A DNA stretch of 64,000 nucleotides from Spirochaetota bacterium (GTDB taxonomy: Bacteria; Spirochaetota; UBA4802; JAFGDQ01), in assembly GCA_016932015.1 (NCBI GenBank), contig JAFGDQ010000001.1:1-64000 (forward strand). The letters are read 5' to 3'. Made by a program: the position numbers and the translations under genes. Positions within the stretch are counted from its first letter, which is position 1. Each line of letters opens with the position of its first letter. This document shows, piece after piece, positions 55,462 through 64,000 of this stretch. The notes under the pieces are model-generated. The model saw only the letters and a list, made by a program, of their open reading frames with translations. It was not told the origin of the DNA and searched no databases.

Positions 55462-56781
55462 CTAATCGTAAGATTCAGACCCAAGGAATGTAACCGGCGG
55501 TTCATCCATCAGCCAGCGCAGCGTATTTTTAAGCTTCATTAACTGAACAAAAAGATCATGAATCGGATCGCGATCCGGTTCATGCATCGGGCTTTTCCAG
55601 TAAAAAGACAGCCATTCCTGGTTGCCATATAATGATGCGCGTTTTGAAAGGTCCATAAAAAGTGCCAGGTCAAGAACTATCGGAGCAGCCAGAATTGAAT
55701 CCCTGCACAAAAAGTCTATCTTAATCTGCATCGGGTAGCCCAACCAGCCAAAAATGTCTATATTATCCCAACCTTCCTTATTGTCGCCTCTCGGCGGATA
55801 ATAATTGATAGTTACTTTATGGTAATAATCCTTATATAAATCAGGATATATTTCAGGCTGAAAAATACGGTCAAGAACCGATAATTTACTTACTTCCTTT
55901 GTTTTAAAAGATTCAGGATCATCAAGTACTTCTCCGTCACGGTTACCAAGTATATTGGTAGAATACCAGCCACTAACTCCAAGCATTCTTGCTTTCAATC
56001 CGGGAGACAGTATTGTTTTCATCAGGGTCTGTCCTGTTTTAAAATCCTTACCCCCCATCGGAGCTTTATTTTTATCAGCAAGTTCCCAGAGTGCCGGAAT
56101 ATCATTACAGAGGTTTGGAGCTCCGTTCGCGTAAGGAATGCCAAGAGACAATGCTGCATAAGCATAAATCATACTTGGAGCAATCTTCGGATGACTTTCT
56201 TTCAATGCCTTTTCAAAATTTTCAAGAGTATCATGAACGCCTGGAATTACCTGCTGAAATATTTCAGTACTGCCACACCAGACCATTACCATTCTGGACA
56301 GCTTTTTCTCTTCCTTGAACTTAAGGATATCATCTTTAACCATCTGTGCGAGATCCCAGTATGAAGGAGCTTTTTTTACCCATACGCCATCCAGTTTTTT
56401 AACGTATTCTTTATTAAAAACAGCTTTCCATGGTTTTATAGCGGACAGCTCAGCTTTTATAGGCTCAATATCCTCTTTTTTTATAACTCTTGCCTTTGAT
56501 GCTGCTTCATAAACATTATCTTCAAAAATATCCCATCCGCCGAATTCAATATCCTCAAGACTCGCGAGAGGCACAAAATCTTTAATATTTACATATTTCG
56601 CTTTATCACCTTTGCCTACTTTGATCTTACCCATCTGAGTTAAAGATCCGATTGGCAGGCTCAGGCCTTTTCTTATTAGCAATACACCGGATATAAATGT
56701 CGTACTGACAGCACCAAGACCCGGTATGAGAATACCGAGTTTTCCTTCTGGTTTATCTATTCCATCTTTTTTCAATGTCAA
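55462..56781 (-). CDS. ino1: Myo-inositol-1-phosphate synthase
   Basis: NAD-dependent cytoplasmic enzyme of 439 residues converting glucose 6-phosphate to inositol 1-phosphate. N-terminal NAD-binding strand GKLGILIPGLGAVSTTF (13-29), then MVMVWCGSTEIF, IPYANGAPNLCNDIPALWELADK, the conserved catalytic stretch APMGGKDFKTGQTLMKT, LGVSGWYSTNILGNRDG and IKIDFLCRDSILAAPIVLDLA. Product use is not visible in the window: phosphatidylinositol lipids, inositol-phosphate osmolytes or glycolipids are options. The gene stands alone between convergent and divergent neighbours, with a 410-bp region upstream. Confidence 0.93.
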   Translation of the reverse strand: MTLKKDGIDKPEGKLGILIPGLGAVSTTFISGVLLIRKGLSLPIGSLTQMGKIKVGKGDKAKYVNIKDFVPLASLEDIEFGGWDIFEDNVYEAASKARVIKKEDIEPIKAELSAIKPWKAVFNKEYVKKLDGVWVKKAPSYWDLAQMVKDDILKFKEEKKLSRMVMVWCGSTEIFQQVIPGVHDTLENFEKALKESHPKIAPSMIYAYAALSLGIPYANGAPNLCNDIPALWELADKNKAPMGGKDFKTGQTLMKTILSPGLKARMLGVSGWYSTNILGNRDGEVLDDPESFKTKEVSKLSVLDRIFQPEIYPDLYKDYYHKVTINYYPPRGDNKEGWDNIDIFGWLGYPMQIKIDFLCRDSILAAPIVLDLALFMDLSKRASLYGNQEWLSFYWKSPMHEPDRDPIHDLFVQLMKLKNTLRWLMDEPPVTFLGSESYD

Positions 56782-57192
56782 AACATTCTCCTCATGAAAT
56801 CATTGAATTAAAATCTTATATATACACAATATATAATAATTGTCAAGATATTATGAAAGTGCCGTATAGAACAGCAATAATATTGAAAATTACTATAAAT
56901 TGCAATTATTTTGCAACTAAAATTGATGCTATGTGTATAACTAATCAATTTAAAGTCAAGAAATAATATTGCATTAATAATTAATATATTTCATATAAAA
57001 TATATTCTCTTGACATTCTTAATTAAATAGTGTATCAATAGTTCTTATTTATGAACCGCTAATTAACTTTTCAACAGAAAAAGCCTCTAATCATTCATAA
57101 TCAAAATGCTTTAATTCTTGCCCCGAAAAGTTAAGGTTCTGTATAATCTTTATTTATATTAAATCTTAAATTATCAAATTCAGGAGGAACTT
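56782..57192. other. 411-bp divergent intergenic region with a candidate promoter
   Basis: AT-rich and gene-free. On the plus strand TTGACA (57010-57015), a 17-bp spacer and TATCAA (57033-57038) form a candidate promoter for the Yip1-type gene, giving a leader of about 150 nt. I see no hairpin or riboswitch-like fold. Confidence 0.45.
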
Positions 57193-57891
57193 ATGGCTGA
57201 ATCCGGTTTTAATTTCCAAAAATTTATTGATGACTCGAAAGCAACACTGACAAATCCCAAGTCATATTTTGCTTCCATGGCAAAAGAAGGGGGATTTGGA
57301 GAACCTATTATCAAGGCATTAATTTACGGACTTGCAGCAGGAATAATTAGTTTTATTTGGTCTTTAATAGGTCTTTCTGCAGCTGGCGGCATGGGAATGG
57401 GCATGTTCGGTGCAGGTGCAGGCGGCATAATGATTATTATCGGTTCTCTTATTACAGCGATTATCGGACTGTTCATCGGCGGAATTATTGTGCTGATACT
57501 ATCTGCAATTTCAAGCGGAAGTACAGATTTTGAGGCCAATATCAGAGTTTGTGCATCTTTAATGGTATTAAGCCCTGTAAACGCATTACTCAGCTTCCTG
57601 GGAGGAATAAGTCTCGCCCTTGGAGCGATTGTTGCACTCCTTGTAAGTCTTTACGGCCTTTACCTGCTTTATAATGCACTTGTAAGCACACTTGGAGGCA
57701 AAGAAAGCATTGCCAAAGTTGTATCAATAGTCCTCGCTATAATCCCGGTGATAATACTGATAAGCACTCTTACGTGTGCATCTGTTACAAGCAATTATGT
57801 GGATAAAATGTCAGACAGCAAAGATATGAAGGAATTACAGGACAAGCTTGAAGATATGGCAGAAAAAATGGAAAAGGAAATGGATAAATAA
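57193..57891 (+). CDS. Yip1-domain integral membrane protein
   Basis: A 232-residue membrane protein. A cytoplasmic N-terminus (1-35, with LTNPKSYFASM typical of bacterial Yip1 proteins) precedes about five Gly/Ala-rich hydrophobic helices (38-62, 65-85, 88-112, 122-148, 150-175, 180-205), then a charged helical tail of Asp, Lys, Glu and Met repeats (DKMSDSKDMKELQDKLEDM). CAGGAGG precedes the ATG. Function unknown; eukaryotic Yip1 proteins act in membrane traffic, which tells little about bacteria. It is monocistronic with a clear terminator. Confidence 0.78.
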   Translation: MAESGFNFQKFIDDSKATLTNPKSYFASMAKEGGFGEPIIKALIYGLAAGIISFIWSLIGLSAAGGMGMGMFGAGAGGIMIIIGSLITAIIGLFIGGIIVLILSAISSGSTDFEANIRVCASLMVLSPVNALLSFLGGISLALGAIVALLVSLYGLYLLYNALVSTLGGKESIAKVVSIVLAIIPVIILISTLTCASVTSNYVDKMSDSKDMKELQDKLEDMAEKMEKEMDK

Positions 57892-57906
57892 GCTGTTTTC
57901 AAATTC

Positions 57907-57930
57907 AGGGGGTATTGGAAAATACCCCCT
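57907..57930 (+). terminator. Rho-independent terminator of the Yip1-type gene
   Basis: AGGGGGTATT pairs with AATACCCCCT (57907-57916 with 57921-57930) over a GGAA loop, 16 bp after the stop codon; the tail is CCATCATTTT. Confidence 0.8.
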
Positions 57931-58146
57931 CCATCATTTTCACATCTTTTTATTTTAATAATTTTTAATTTTTTATAAATCGTCCGTTCAGGTTTTAGAA
58001 ATATTTAAACCCGGTAACCAAAGTCAGAATTTTGCAAAATTTTCTTTATGCTGATATTTATTGAATAGTAATTATAAAAATTATTACACTGTTTATACAA
58101 TCCAGTTAAAATTTATATTCCGGCAGCGGTATGCTGTACATGCCCA

Positions 58147-59775
58147 ATGAAAAGATTCATAGAACAATCCAATACGAAAGAATACGATTTAATAATAATC
58201 GGAGCCGGAATAACCGGCGCTTCGCTTGCGTATGAAGTATCTTCGCGAGGCTACAGTGTTGCCGTTATTGACAAAGGAGATTTCAGCTGCAAAACTTCAT
58301 CAGCAACATCAAAATTAATTCACGGCGGGCTTCGCTACCTTAAAAATTTCGAACTTTCTCTTATACGCGAATCCTTAAGAGAAAGAAGAATTCTCATGAA
58401 TATTGCTCCTAATCTTGTTTACCCGCTGCAAATGCTAATTCCGACTTACAGAGACTTCCAGAGAAGCAGACTAATTCTTGGGACTGGCCTGACAATATAT
58501 GACCTGCTTGCTTATGATAAAAAAAGAACATGGGACCCTGCGAAAAAAATGTCCCGGCATACTTCTATTAGCAGACAGAATGCCCTTGATATGGAACCTG
58601 ATATAGATCCGCATGATCTTACAGGCGCAATGTTATTCCAGGATTCTCAAAGTCTTTTCCCTGAAAGGCTGACACTTGCTTTTATTAAATCAGCTGTAAA
58701 ATACGGAGCAGATGTTTCCAATTATGCTGAAGTTACGGAATTTATTTATTCAAATTCAAAGGCAATATCCGGAGTTATTGTAAAAGATAAACTAACAGGA
58801 AATGAAAAGGAAATCAGGGGAAAACTTACAGTCAACTGTACAGGCCCGTGGGCTGATATTCTGCTCAATATTGCAGAGAAGGGAAAATCCACAAATCACA
58901 TTAAACGTTCCGAAGGCATACACATTATTACTGAAACAATAGGCAACGGACACGCGCTACTTCAGACTGCGAAAAACGGCAGGCATCTTTTTACGTTACC
59001 ATGGCGCGGCCATTCTTTAATCGGGACTACTGACAGGGAATACAAAGGCGATCCAGATGAATACCGTATTACACGAGAAAGCATAATAGATTTCATTAAA
59101 GATATTAACTATATTTACGGAAGTGAAAAGATAAAATATAAGGATATCAAATTCGCATACGGCGGCTTAAGGCCTATGGTTGAAAGCGACACAGAAGGTA
59201 CATATACGACCTCCAGAAAATACGAAATATACGACAATGCAAAAGACGGTTACGAGAACCTCATAACTGTTGAAGGCGGCAAATACACAACAAGCAGAAA
59301 TCTCGCTTTCAAAACTGCAAATATCATAGATAAAAAATTCAGCAGAAAACCTTCAGAATCAATAACAGATAAGAATTATCTAAACGGATGCGATATTAAA
59401 GATATTCAAGCATTCATTCATCAAATGCTGAAAACACACAAAGACCTGAACAGGAATACAGCTATTACTCTTTCAAGATACTATGGTACTGAAATTACAG
59501 ATATCTTAAAAATAACTCAGGGTAACAAAAATACAAAAGAGCCGCTTAATGATGACGGAGAAATATCTGCACAGGTTATCTATGCAGTAAGGAACGAAAT
59601 GGCAAAGAAACTTGAAGATATTATTTTCAGAAGGACCGGATTCGGGACTCTCGGGCATCCCGGTAAAGATGTACTGAAAAAAATTGCAGACACAGCGGCA
59701 AAAGAACTCGGCTGGAACAAAGAGCATACAAGAAAAGAAATTGAAGAGGCAGAAAGACTATTAATGGTACCATAA
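58147..59775 (+). CDS. glpD: FAD-dependent glycerol-3-phosphate dehydrogenase
   Basis: Membrane-associated flavoprotein of 542 residues oxidising glycerol 3-phosphate to DHAP and passing electrons to quinone. N-terminal FAD fold DLIIIGAGITGASLAYEVSSRG (14-35), then the GlpD signature SSATSKLIHGGLRYLKNFELSLIRESLRER, NCTGPWADIL, LPWRGHSLIGTTDREY, AYGGLRPM and VEGGKYTTSRNLA. The C-terminal domain (about 400-540) has the GTEI...VIYAVRNEMAKKLEDIIFRRTGFGTLG pattern. It is the first gene of a likely operon with the alkyl-DHAP-synthase-like gene (112-bp gap) and a GNAT gene, so its DHAP may feed ether-lipid synthesis. Confidence 0.92.
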   Translation: MKRFIEQSNTKEYDLIIIGAGITGASLAYEVSSRGYSVAVIDKGDFSCKTSSATSKLIHGGLRYLKNFELSLIRESLRERRILMNIAPNLVYPLQMLIPTYRDFQRSRLILGTGLTIYDLLAYDKKRTWDPAKKMSRHTSISRQNALDMEPDIDPHDLTGAMLFQDSQSLFPERLTLAFIKSAVKYGADVSNYAEVTEFIYSNSKAISGVIVKDKLTGNEKEIRGKLTVNCTGPWADILLNIAEKGKSTNHIKRSEGIHIITETIGNGHALLQTAKNGRHLFTLPWRGHSLIGTTDREYKGDPDEYRITRESIIDFIKDINYIYGSEKIKYKDIKFAYGGLRPMVESDTEGTYTTSRKYEIYDNAKDGYENLITVEGGKYTTSRNLAFKTANIIDKKFSRKPSESITDKNYLNGCDIKDIQAFIHQMLKTHKDLNRNTAITLSRYYGTEITDILKITQGNKNTKEPLNDDGEISAQVIYAVRNEMAKKLEDIIFRRTGFGTLGHPGKDVLKKIADTAAKELGWNKEHTRKEIEEAERLLMVP

Positions 59776-59887
59776 GCCTGATATTTTTCCGGACGTATTA
59801 CTAAAATAGACCTGACCTGAAAATGCAATCATTATGAATTAATAATTATAATTTCCGTTTTTAAGAAAAAATTGTAAAGGGGTTATT

Positions 59888-61522
59888 ATGAAAACTTACA
59901 GGGATATTTTCAGATGGGGAGACCCTGCTCATGACGAAGTACTTGATACTCATATTATAAAACTTCTTAAAGAATATCTTAATCTCGGCGAACAAGACAT
60001 ATCTGAAAAATACCTTACAGGTAGTGATCCGGTTCAGTTAAAGAAGAAATGCAGATTATCAGCTTCCTTCCTGAATTCATTGATAAAAATAGCAGGAGAA
60101 AAAAATGTAGCTATAGAAGATACTGAAAGAGCTTCTCATGCTTACGGGAAAAGCTGTCATGACATTCTCAGGCTTAAGCTGGGCATAATCAACAATCCTC
60201 CGGATGCTGTTGTTTATCCGCGAAATGAAAACGATATTGTCAAAATACTTCAGTTGTGCAGGAAAAATAAGACAGCTGTTACACCCTTCGGCGGACATAG
60301 TTCAGTAACAGGAGGAGTTGAAACTCCCAGAGGCGGTATTTCACTTGACCTGACCAGACATATGAATAAAGTCATTGAAGTCAACGAAACAAATTCCTCA
60401 GCAACAATTCAGCCCGGCATATACGGACCTGCTCTTGAAAAAGACTTGAATGAATACGGCAAAGGCTATACCTGCGGGCATTTCCCGCAATCGTTCGAAT
60501 ACTCTACCCTTGGCGGCTGGATCGCTGCAAGAAGTGCGGGACAGGCTTCTACCGGGTATGGCAAAATAGAGGATATTGTTCTGTCCTTAAGGATGGTAAC
60601 TCCGTCCGGGATTATTCAGACAAAAGCATTCCCAAGAGCTGCGATGGGGCCCGACCTTAATCAGATTCTGATCGGTTCAGAAGGAACATATGGAATCATT
60701 ACTGAAGCATGCATCAAGATCAGAAAAAATATGCCGGAAAACACGCGTATGATATCATTCCTGTTCAAAGACTTTGAATCAGGTTTAAAAACTATGAAAG
60801 AAGTAATGCAGGGACGTTTCGGATTTCCATTTGTCTTCAGGCTTACTGATCCGGAGGAGACTGATATATCTTTTAAATTAAAAGGAATGAATAACACTCT
60901 TGCAGACAGATTCCTTAAAATGCTTGGTTACAAATCTCCCGGGAGATGTCTTTTTCTTGCCACAGTTGAGGGAGATAAATCATATGTGAATTCAATAGTA
61001 AAAAATATAAAAAAAACAGCAGCCAAAAACAGATCCCTTGGCCTTGGAGCAGGTCCGGTCAGGAAATGGTTTAAACAGAGGTATTCAAGTGCTTACTTAA
61101 GAGATCCCTTAATGGATATCGGGCTAATCACCGACACCCTGGAAACAGCAGTTACATGGGAGAATCTTCCTGCTTTGTGGTACGCTGTAAGGGAATATAT
61201 AAAGAAAAGGCCGGATTCTATCTGCATGTCTCACATATCACATGCCTATGAAAACGGCGCCAATCTCTATTTTACTTTTATATCGCCGGTAAAAAAAGGA
61301 AAAGAAATTAATGATTATAAAAAATTTCAAAAAGGAATAATTGATACAATTGTTAAGAATAAAGGATCTATATCTCATCATCACGGCATTGGCAAAGATT
61401 TTGCCCCGTGGATGGAAAATCTCATTGAGCCTCCAGGAATGGGAATTATGCGGTCTGTAAAAGAATACCTTGATCCTGGCGATATTTTAAATCCAGGCGG
61501 TACTCTTGGATTGAAAAAATAA
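59888..61522 (+). CDS. Alkyldihydroxyacetonephosphate-synthase-like FAD oxidase
   Basis: A 544-residue FAD-linked oxidase (VAO/PCMH family). N-terminal RWGDP (10-14) is the mark of the alkyl-DHAP synthase branch. PCMH-type FAD domain: VTPFGGHSSVTGGVETP, GKGYTCGHFPQSFEYSTLGGW, IARSAGQ-like AARSAGQASTGYGKIEDIV and MGPDLNQILIGSEGTYGIITEA. Near the C-terminus SHHHGIGKDFAPWM carries the His-rich catalytic motif, and MRSVKEYLDPGDILNPGG closes the fold. In eukaryotes and some bacteria the enzyme swaps an acyl for an alkyl chain on acyl-DHAP, making the ether bond. AAAGGGG precedes the ATG. D-lactate or glycolate dehydrogenase relatives are the alternative, less supported by RWGDP. Confidence 0.85.
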   Translation: MKTYRDIFRWGDPAHDEVLDTHIIKLLKEYLNLGEQDISEKYLTGSDPVQLKKKCRLSASFLNSLIKIAGEKNVAIEDTERASHAYGKSCHDILRLKLGIINNPPDAVVYPRNENDIVKILQLCRKNKTAVTPFGGHSSVTGGVETPRGGISLDLTRHMNKVIEVNETNSSATIQPGIYGPALEKDLNEYGKGYTCGHFPQSFEYSTLGGWIAARSAGQASTGYGKIEDIVLSLRMVTPSGIIQTKAFPRAAMGPDLNQILIGSEGTYGIITEACIKIRKNMPENTRMISFLFKDFESGLKTMKEVMQGRFGFPFVFRLTDPEETDISFKLKGMNNTLADRFLKMLGYKSPGRCLFLATVEGDKSYVNSIVKNIKKTAAKNRSLGLGAGPVRKWFKQRYSSAYLRDPLMDIGLITDTLETAVTWENLPALWYAVREYIKKRPDSICMSHISHAYENGANLYFTFISPVKKGKEINDYKKFQKGIIDTIVKNKGSISHHHGIGKDFAPWMENLIEPPGMGIMRSVKEYLDPGDILNPGGTLGLKK

Positions 61523-61541
61523 CATCTCTTTTACTTCAGAT

Positions 61542-62018
61542 ATGCCGGAAATAAAACCATTAAAAGAGTTCCCTCACTACGCTTCAATACTCGCATTCTG
61601 GGCATACAGAGAATGGTACAGGAACAGGTCAATAGACTTTAACATTATTGTAAGAGCTTATCAGGACAGAATTAATACGGACAGGCTGCCTGTTTCATGG
61701 ATTGCACTTAAAAATTCAATGCCTGTAGGAATGGTTTCATTAAAAGAAAATGACTTATGGTCAAGGAACGATTTGAATCCATGGCTCACATCTCTATTCA
61801 TACTTCCGGAGTACAGAAAATCCGGGATAGGGAAACGGTTAATAAAAACAGTAATAGATGCAGCAGCTTCTTTAAATTATGAAAATCTATATTTGTTTAC
61901 TGCCGGGAACAATATAAAACTGAATGACTATTATTTAAAAATCGGATGGTACTATCTTGAGAACGCGTACGGAAATGACAATGATACTGTCAAGATATTA
62001 TATTATAATATAGCATAA
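61542..62018 (+). CDS. GNAT-family N-acetyltransferase
   Basis: A 158-residue cytoplasmic protein with the GNAT core: PVGMVSLKEND (strand 4), WLTSLFILPEYRKSGIGKRLIKTVIDAA with the acetyl-CoA-binding R/Q-x-x-G-x-G/A pattern, and LYLFTAGNNIKLNDYYLKIGWYYLE. It follows the alkyl-DHAP-synthase-like gene after 19 bp with no obvious promoter, so it is probably in the same operon. The acceptor substrate is unknown; no connection with ether lipids is proven. Confidence 0.82.
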   Translation: MPEIKPLKEFPHYASILAFWAYREWYRNRSIDFNIIVRAYQDRINTDRLPVSWIALKNSMPVGMVSLKENDLWSRNDLNPWLTSLFILPEYRKSGIGKRLIKTVIDAAASLNYENLYLFTAGNNIKLNDYYLKIGWYYLENAYGNDNDTVKILYYNIA

Positions 62019-62130
62019 TATCTTATAACATGATTATTATTTTAATATCCAGTGAGGGATATTTTTAACTTGATTTCCTTTAAAAATCTGCTAATATTAT
62101 CATAAAGTTTTATTTTTTTTTATTTTTTAT

Positions 62131-62158
62131 TTGACAGAAAAACCATATTTAATATTTT
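62131..62158 (+). promoter_or_regulatory. Candidate promoter of the tRNA-Lys/tRNA-Glu unit
   Basis: TTGACA (62131-62136), 16-bp spacer and TATTTT (62153-62158), about 27 bp before the first tRNA. A T-rich run precedes the -35 box. Confidence 0.55.
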
Positions 62159-62185
62159 AGCGTGCTGTATGTGTGAAATACAAAT

Positions 62186-62258
62186 GAGCCGCTAGCTCAG
62201 TCGGTAGAGCAACTGCCTTTTAAGCAGTGGGTCCGGGGTTCAATTCCCCGGCGGCTCA
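62186..62258 (+). tRNA. tRNA-Lys (anticodon TTT)
   Basis: A 73-nt cloverleaf. The acceptor GAGCCGC pairs with GCGGCTC, with discriminator A and no encoded CCA. D-arm is GCTCAGTCGGTAGAGC. The anticodon stem ACTGC/GCAGT encloses CTTTTAA, giving TTT. The T-arm is GGGGTTCAATTCCCC. It is followed 32 bp later by tRNA-Glu. Confidence 0.96.
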
Positions 62259-62290
62259 AATAACACATAAAGCATAGTGTTAATGCATCT

Positions 62291-62363
<73 letters not shown>

Positions 62364-62367
62364 CATA

Positions 62368-62398
62368 AGAAAAGTCTGCCTAACCAGCAGACTTTTCT
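62368..62398 (+). terminator. Rho-independent terminator of the tRNA pair
   Basis: AGAAAAGTCTGC pairs perfectly with GCAGACTTTTCT (62368-62379 with 62387-62398) over a seven-base loop, then ATTTTA. Confidence 0.88.
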
Positions 62399-62546
62399 AT
62401 TTTACCTTTATACACAACACACTATCCGCTCCTCTCACTCGAAACCGGTAAATTCCAAAAAATTTAAACTCAGTGTTTCCATCTCTCTTAATATTTATTA
62501 TATTGTAATATCTGGATAATACAATTTTTATAGGAGGATGACTGCA

Positions 62547-63632
62547 ATGGATATATTAGGAAAAACAATAATTTTTTTATCACCGCTTATTCTGATTCTG
62601 ACTGTTGCTCAATTAATTATTTCGGGTGAAAAGCTTCAAACTGCAACTTTCGCAGGAGGTTGTTTCTGGTGTATGGAACCTCCTTTTGATAAGCTGGATG
62701 GAGTGAAAGAGGTTATTTCAGGATATACAGGCGGGCATGTCAAAAATCCAAGTTATGGGGAAGTTTGTTCCGGCAGTACCGGCCATGCTGAAGCTATTCA
62801 GATAAAATACGATCCTTCGAAAATTAGCTATAAAGAGCTGCTCGATGTTTTCTGGCAGCAGATTAATCCTACGGATTCAAACGGCCAGTTTGTAGACAGG
62901 GGCAGTCAGTACCGGACTGCAATTTTTTATCATAGCGAAAAGCAGAGAATACTGGCGGAAAACTCCAAAGATGAAATTAACGAATCAGGAATGTTTAAAG
63001 ACCCGGTGAAAACCGAAATTGTGAAAGCAGGAGAGTTCTATCCGGCTGAAAAGTATCATCAGGACTTTTATAAAAAAGATCCTTTACGATACAAGCTATA
63101 TCGAAACAACTCAGGAAGAGACTCATATCTTGGATTGATATGGAATGAAAAAACAAAAAAATTATTCTTAAACAACGGAGAAACTAAAATGAAAAAATAT
63201 TCAAAACCTGATGATAAAACATTAAAGAAAAAGCTGAGCCCGCTGCAGTACAAAGTAACACAGAATGAAGGAACAGAAATGGCTTTCAGCAATGAATACT
63301 GGGACAACAGGAAACCGGGTATATACGTTGACATTGTTTCCGGTGAGCCGCTGTTTGTGTCTACAGATAAATTTGATTCAGGCACCGGTTGGCCGAGTTT
63401 TACAAAACCGATTGATAAAGAATATATTGTACAAAAAGAAGACAACAGATACAATATGAAAAGAACAGAAGTCAGAAGCAGGTATGGGGACTCTCATCTG
63501 GGACATCTTTTTAATGACGGTCCCGCTCCTGCCGGAACGCGATACTGCATAAACTCGGCAGCTCTGCGCTTTATACCGGTAGAGGATCTTGAAAAAGAAG
63601 GATATGGAGAATACAGGAAACTGTTCGATTAA
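62547..63632 (+). CDS. msrAB: Fused peptide-methionine sulfoxide reductase MsrA-MsrB
   Basis: Bifunctional repair enzyme of 361 residues reducing both methionine-sulfoxide isomers in proteins. The ATG at 62547 sits nine bases after AGGAGG; an ATG at 62538 directly abuts that site and is unlikely. A hydrophobic N-terminus (about 6-24) suggests export or a membrane anchor. MsrA follows ([19 protein letters not shown] near 33-51, catalytic Cys in [30 protein letters not shown]), then MsrB (about 225-355: [58 protein letters not shown] with the catalytic Cys). The two CxxC zinc pairs of many MsrBs are absent. Confidence 0.93.
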   Translation: MDILGKTIIFLSPLILILTVAQLIISGEKLQTATFAGGCFWCMEPPFDKLDGVKEVISGYTGGHVKNPSYGEVCSGSTGHAEAIQIKYDPSKISYKELLDVFWQQINPTDSNGQFVDRGSQYRTAIFYHSEKQRILAENSKDEINESGMFKDPVKTEIVKAGEFYPAEKYHQDFYKKDPLRYKLYRNNSGRDSYLGLIWNEKTKKLFLNNGETKMKKYSKPDDKTLKKKLSPLQYKVTQNEGTEMAFSNEYWDNRKPGIYVDIVSGEPLFVSTDKFDSGTGWPSFTKPIDKEYIVQKEDNRYNMKRTEVRSRYGDSHLGHLFNDGPAPAGTRYCINSAALRFIPVEDLEKEGYGEYRKLFD

Positions 63633-63658
63633 GAAAAAACGCGGAATTACATAAATGA

Positions 63659-64000
63659 TCAGTTTTTAAACACAAAATATGCGGACAGGCACATAAGGGC
63701 TGATGCGATTAAATAATTCAAAGTAATTTTTTCTTTCAGAAACAGAATCGAAAACGGAATAAAAACCGAGAGAGTAATTATTTCCTGAATTATTTTTAGC
63801 TGCCCTACTTTGAGGACTGAATTCCCGAGTCTGTTTGCAGGTACCTGAACAGTATATTCCAGCAAGGCAATCATCCAGCTGACGGCGATTGCAATTATAA
63901 GAGGCTTATTCCTTAGACTTTTTAAGTGACCGTACCAGGCAAATGTCATAAAAATGTTTGAAATAATCAAAAGGCTTATTGTAGTTAATATTGTCCTCAT
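63659..64000 (-). CDS. DUF486/DMT-family small membrane protein
   Basis: A 113-residue integral membrane protein with four predicted helices (about 4-24, 32-52, 68-88, 92-112), the pattern LLIISNIFMTFAWYGHLK at the N-terminus, SWMIALLEYTVQVPANR and LKIIQEIITLSVFIPFS matching the DUF486 family of drug/metabolite-transporter-like proteins. The length is right for the family, so the gene seems complete although its ATG is the last triplet in the window. Function unknown. It converges on msrAB with a 26-bp gap. Confidence 0.82.
   Translation of the reverse strand: MRTILTTISLLIISNIFMTFAWYGHLKSLRNKPLIIAIAVSWMIALLEYTVQVPANRLGNSVLKVGQLKIIQEIITLSVFIPFSILFLKEKITLNYLIASALMCLSAYFVFKN

Overview
The window is about 64 kb of AT-rich chromosomal DNA from a Gram-negative bacterium, most likely a spirochaete (Spirochaetota, probably an uncultured lineage). 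The best evidence is a tandem pair of flagellar sheath proteins of the FlaA family (34685-36375) and a giant GreA of 906 residues (36745-39465), a form I know from spirochaetes. LpxB indicates lipid A, and the many relaxed-lipobox lipoproteins fit the same picture. I cannot place the genus. I see no prophage, insertion sequence, CRISPR array or integrase. The accessory signals are short palindromic intergenic repeats.

Layout. 1-6.1 kb holds phosphate uptake and sensing: pstC-pstA on the plus strand converge on pstB-phoU-phoB-phoR on the minus strand, and pstS sits 13 kb away at 19.4 kb. 6.4-16.2 kb is a seven-gene minus-strand operon built around a molybdenum hydroxylase. In order of transcription it encodes the hydroxylase, an FAD/Fe-S/HdrB-type electron-transfer protein, a small CxxC protein, a radical SAM enzyme, a methyltransferase, a C_GCAxxG_C_C protein and an AMP-forming CoA ligase. 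A cysteine-rich DUF5714-like gene diverges from it at 16.6 kb, and an orphan amino-acid-type binding lipoprotein follows at 17.6 kb. From memory, the set resembles the poorly characterised DVU_1551-1559 neighbourhood of Desulfovibrio. It is the best candidate here for an undescribed system.

19-33 kb holds PstS, a porin-like outer-membrane protein, an amidohydrolase, an FKBP-type isomerase, an osmoprotectant ABC transporter with a fused binding protein and permease, a minimal two-gene SUF-like Fe-S assembly pair, lpxB, a diverged dprA, rpmE and rho. 33.4-39.7 kb holds a 1.26-kb non-coding leader, the flaA pair, greA and tRNA-Leu(CAG). 39.7-46.5 kb holds apbE, a HAD phosphatase, pyrD, hisC, a lipoprotein, a NamZ-like muramidase and a small membrane protein. 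46.6-52.7 kb is the hrcA-grpE-dnaK-dnaJ heat-shock operon, with a perfect CIRCE operator directly behind its promoter. 52.9-64 kb holds a TIGR03960-type radical SAM protein, inositol-phosphate synthase, a Yip1-type membrane protein, a GlpD plus alkyl-DHAP-synthase pair suggesting ether lipids, tRNA-Lys and tRNA-Glu, a fused MsrA-MsrB and a DUF486 protein.

How the genes work together. Phosphate genes supply and sense Pi. The Mo-hydroxylase operon probably oxidises an aldehyde or N-heterocycle and passes electrons through its flavin/Fe-S partner, while the radical SAM, methyltransferase and ligase genes mature the enzyme or process its substrate. GlpD makes DHAP, the substrate line of alkyl-DHAP synthase. 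All family assignments rest on reading motifs in the translated sequence; no database search was possible.
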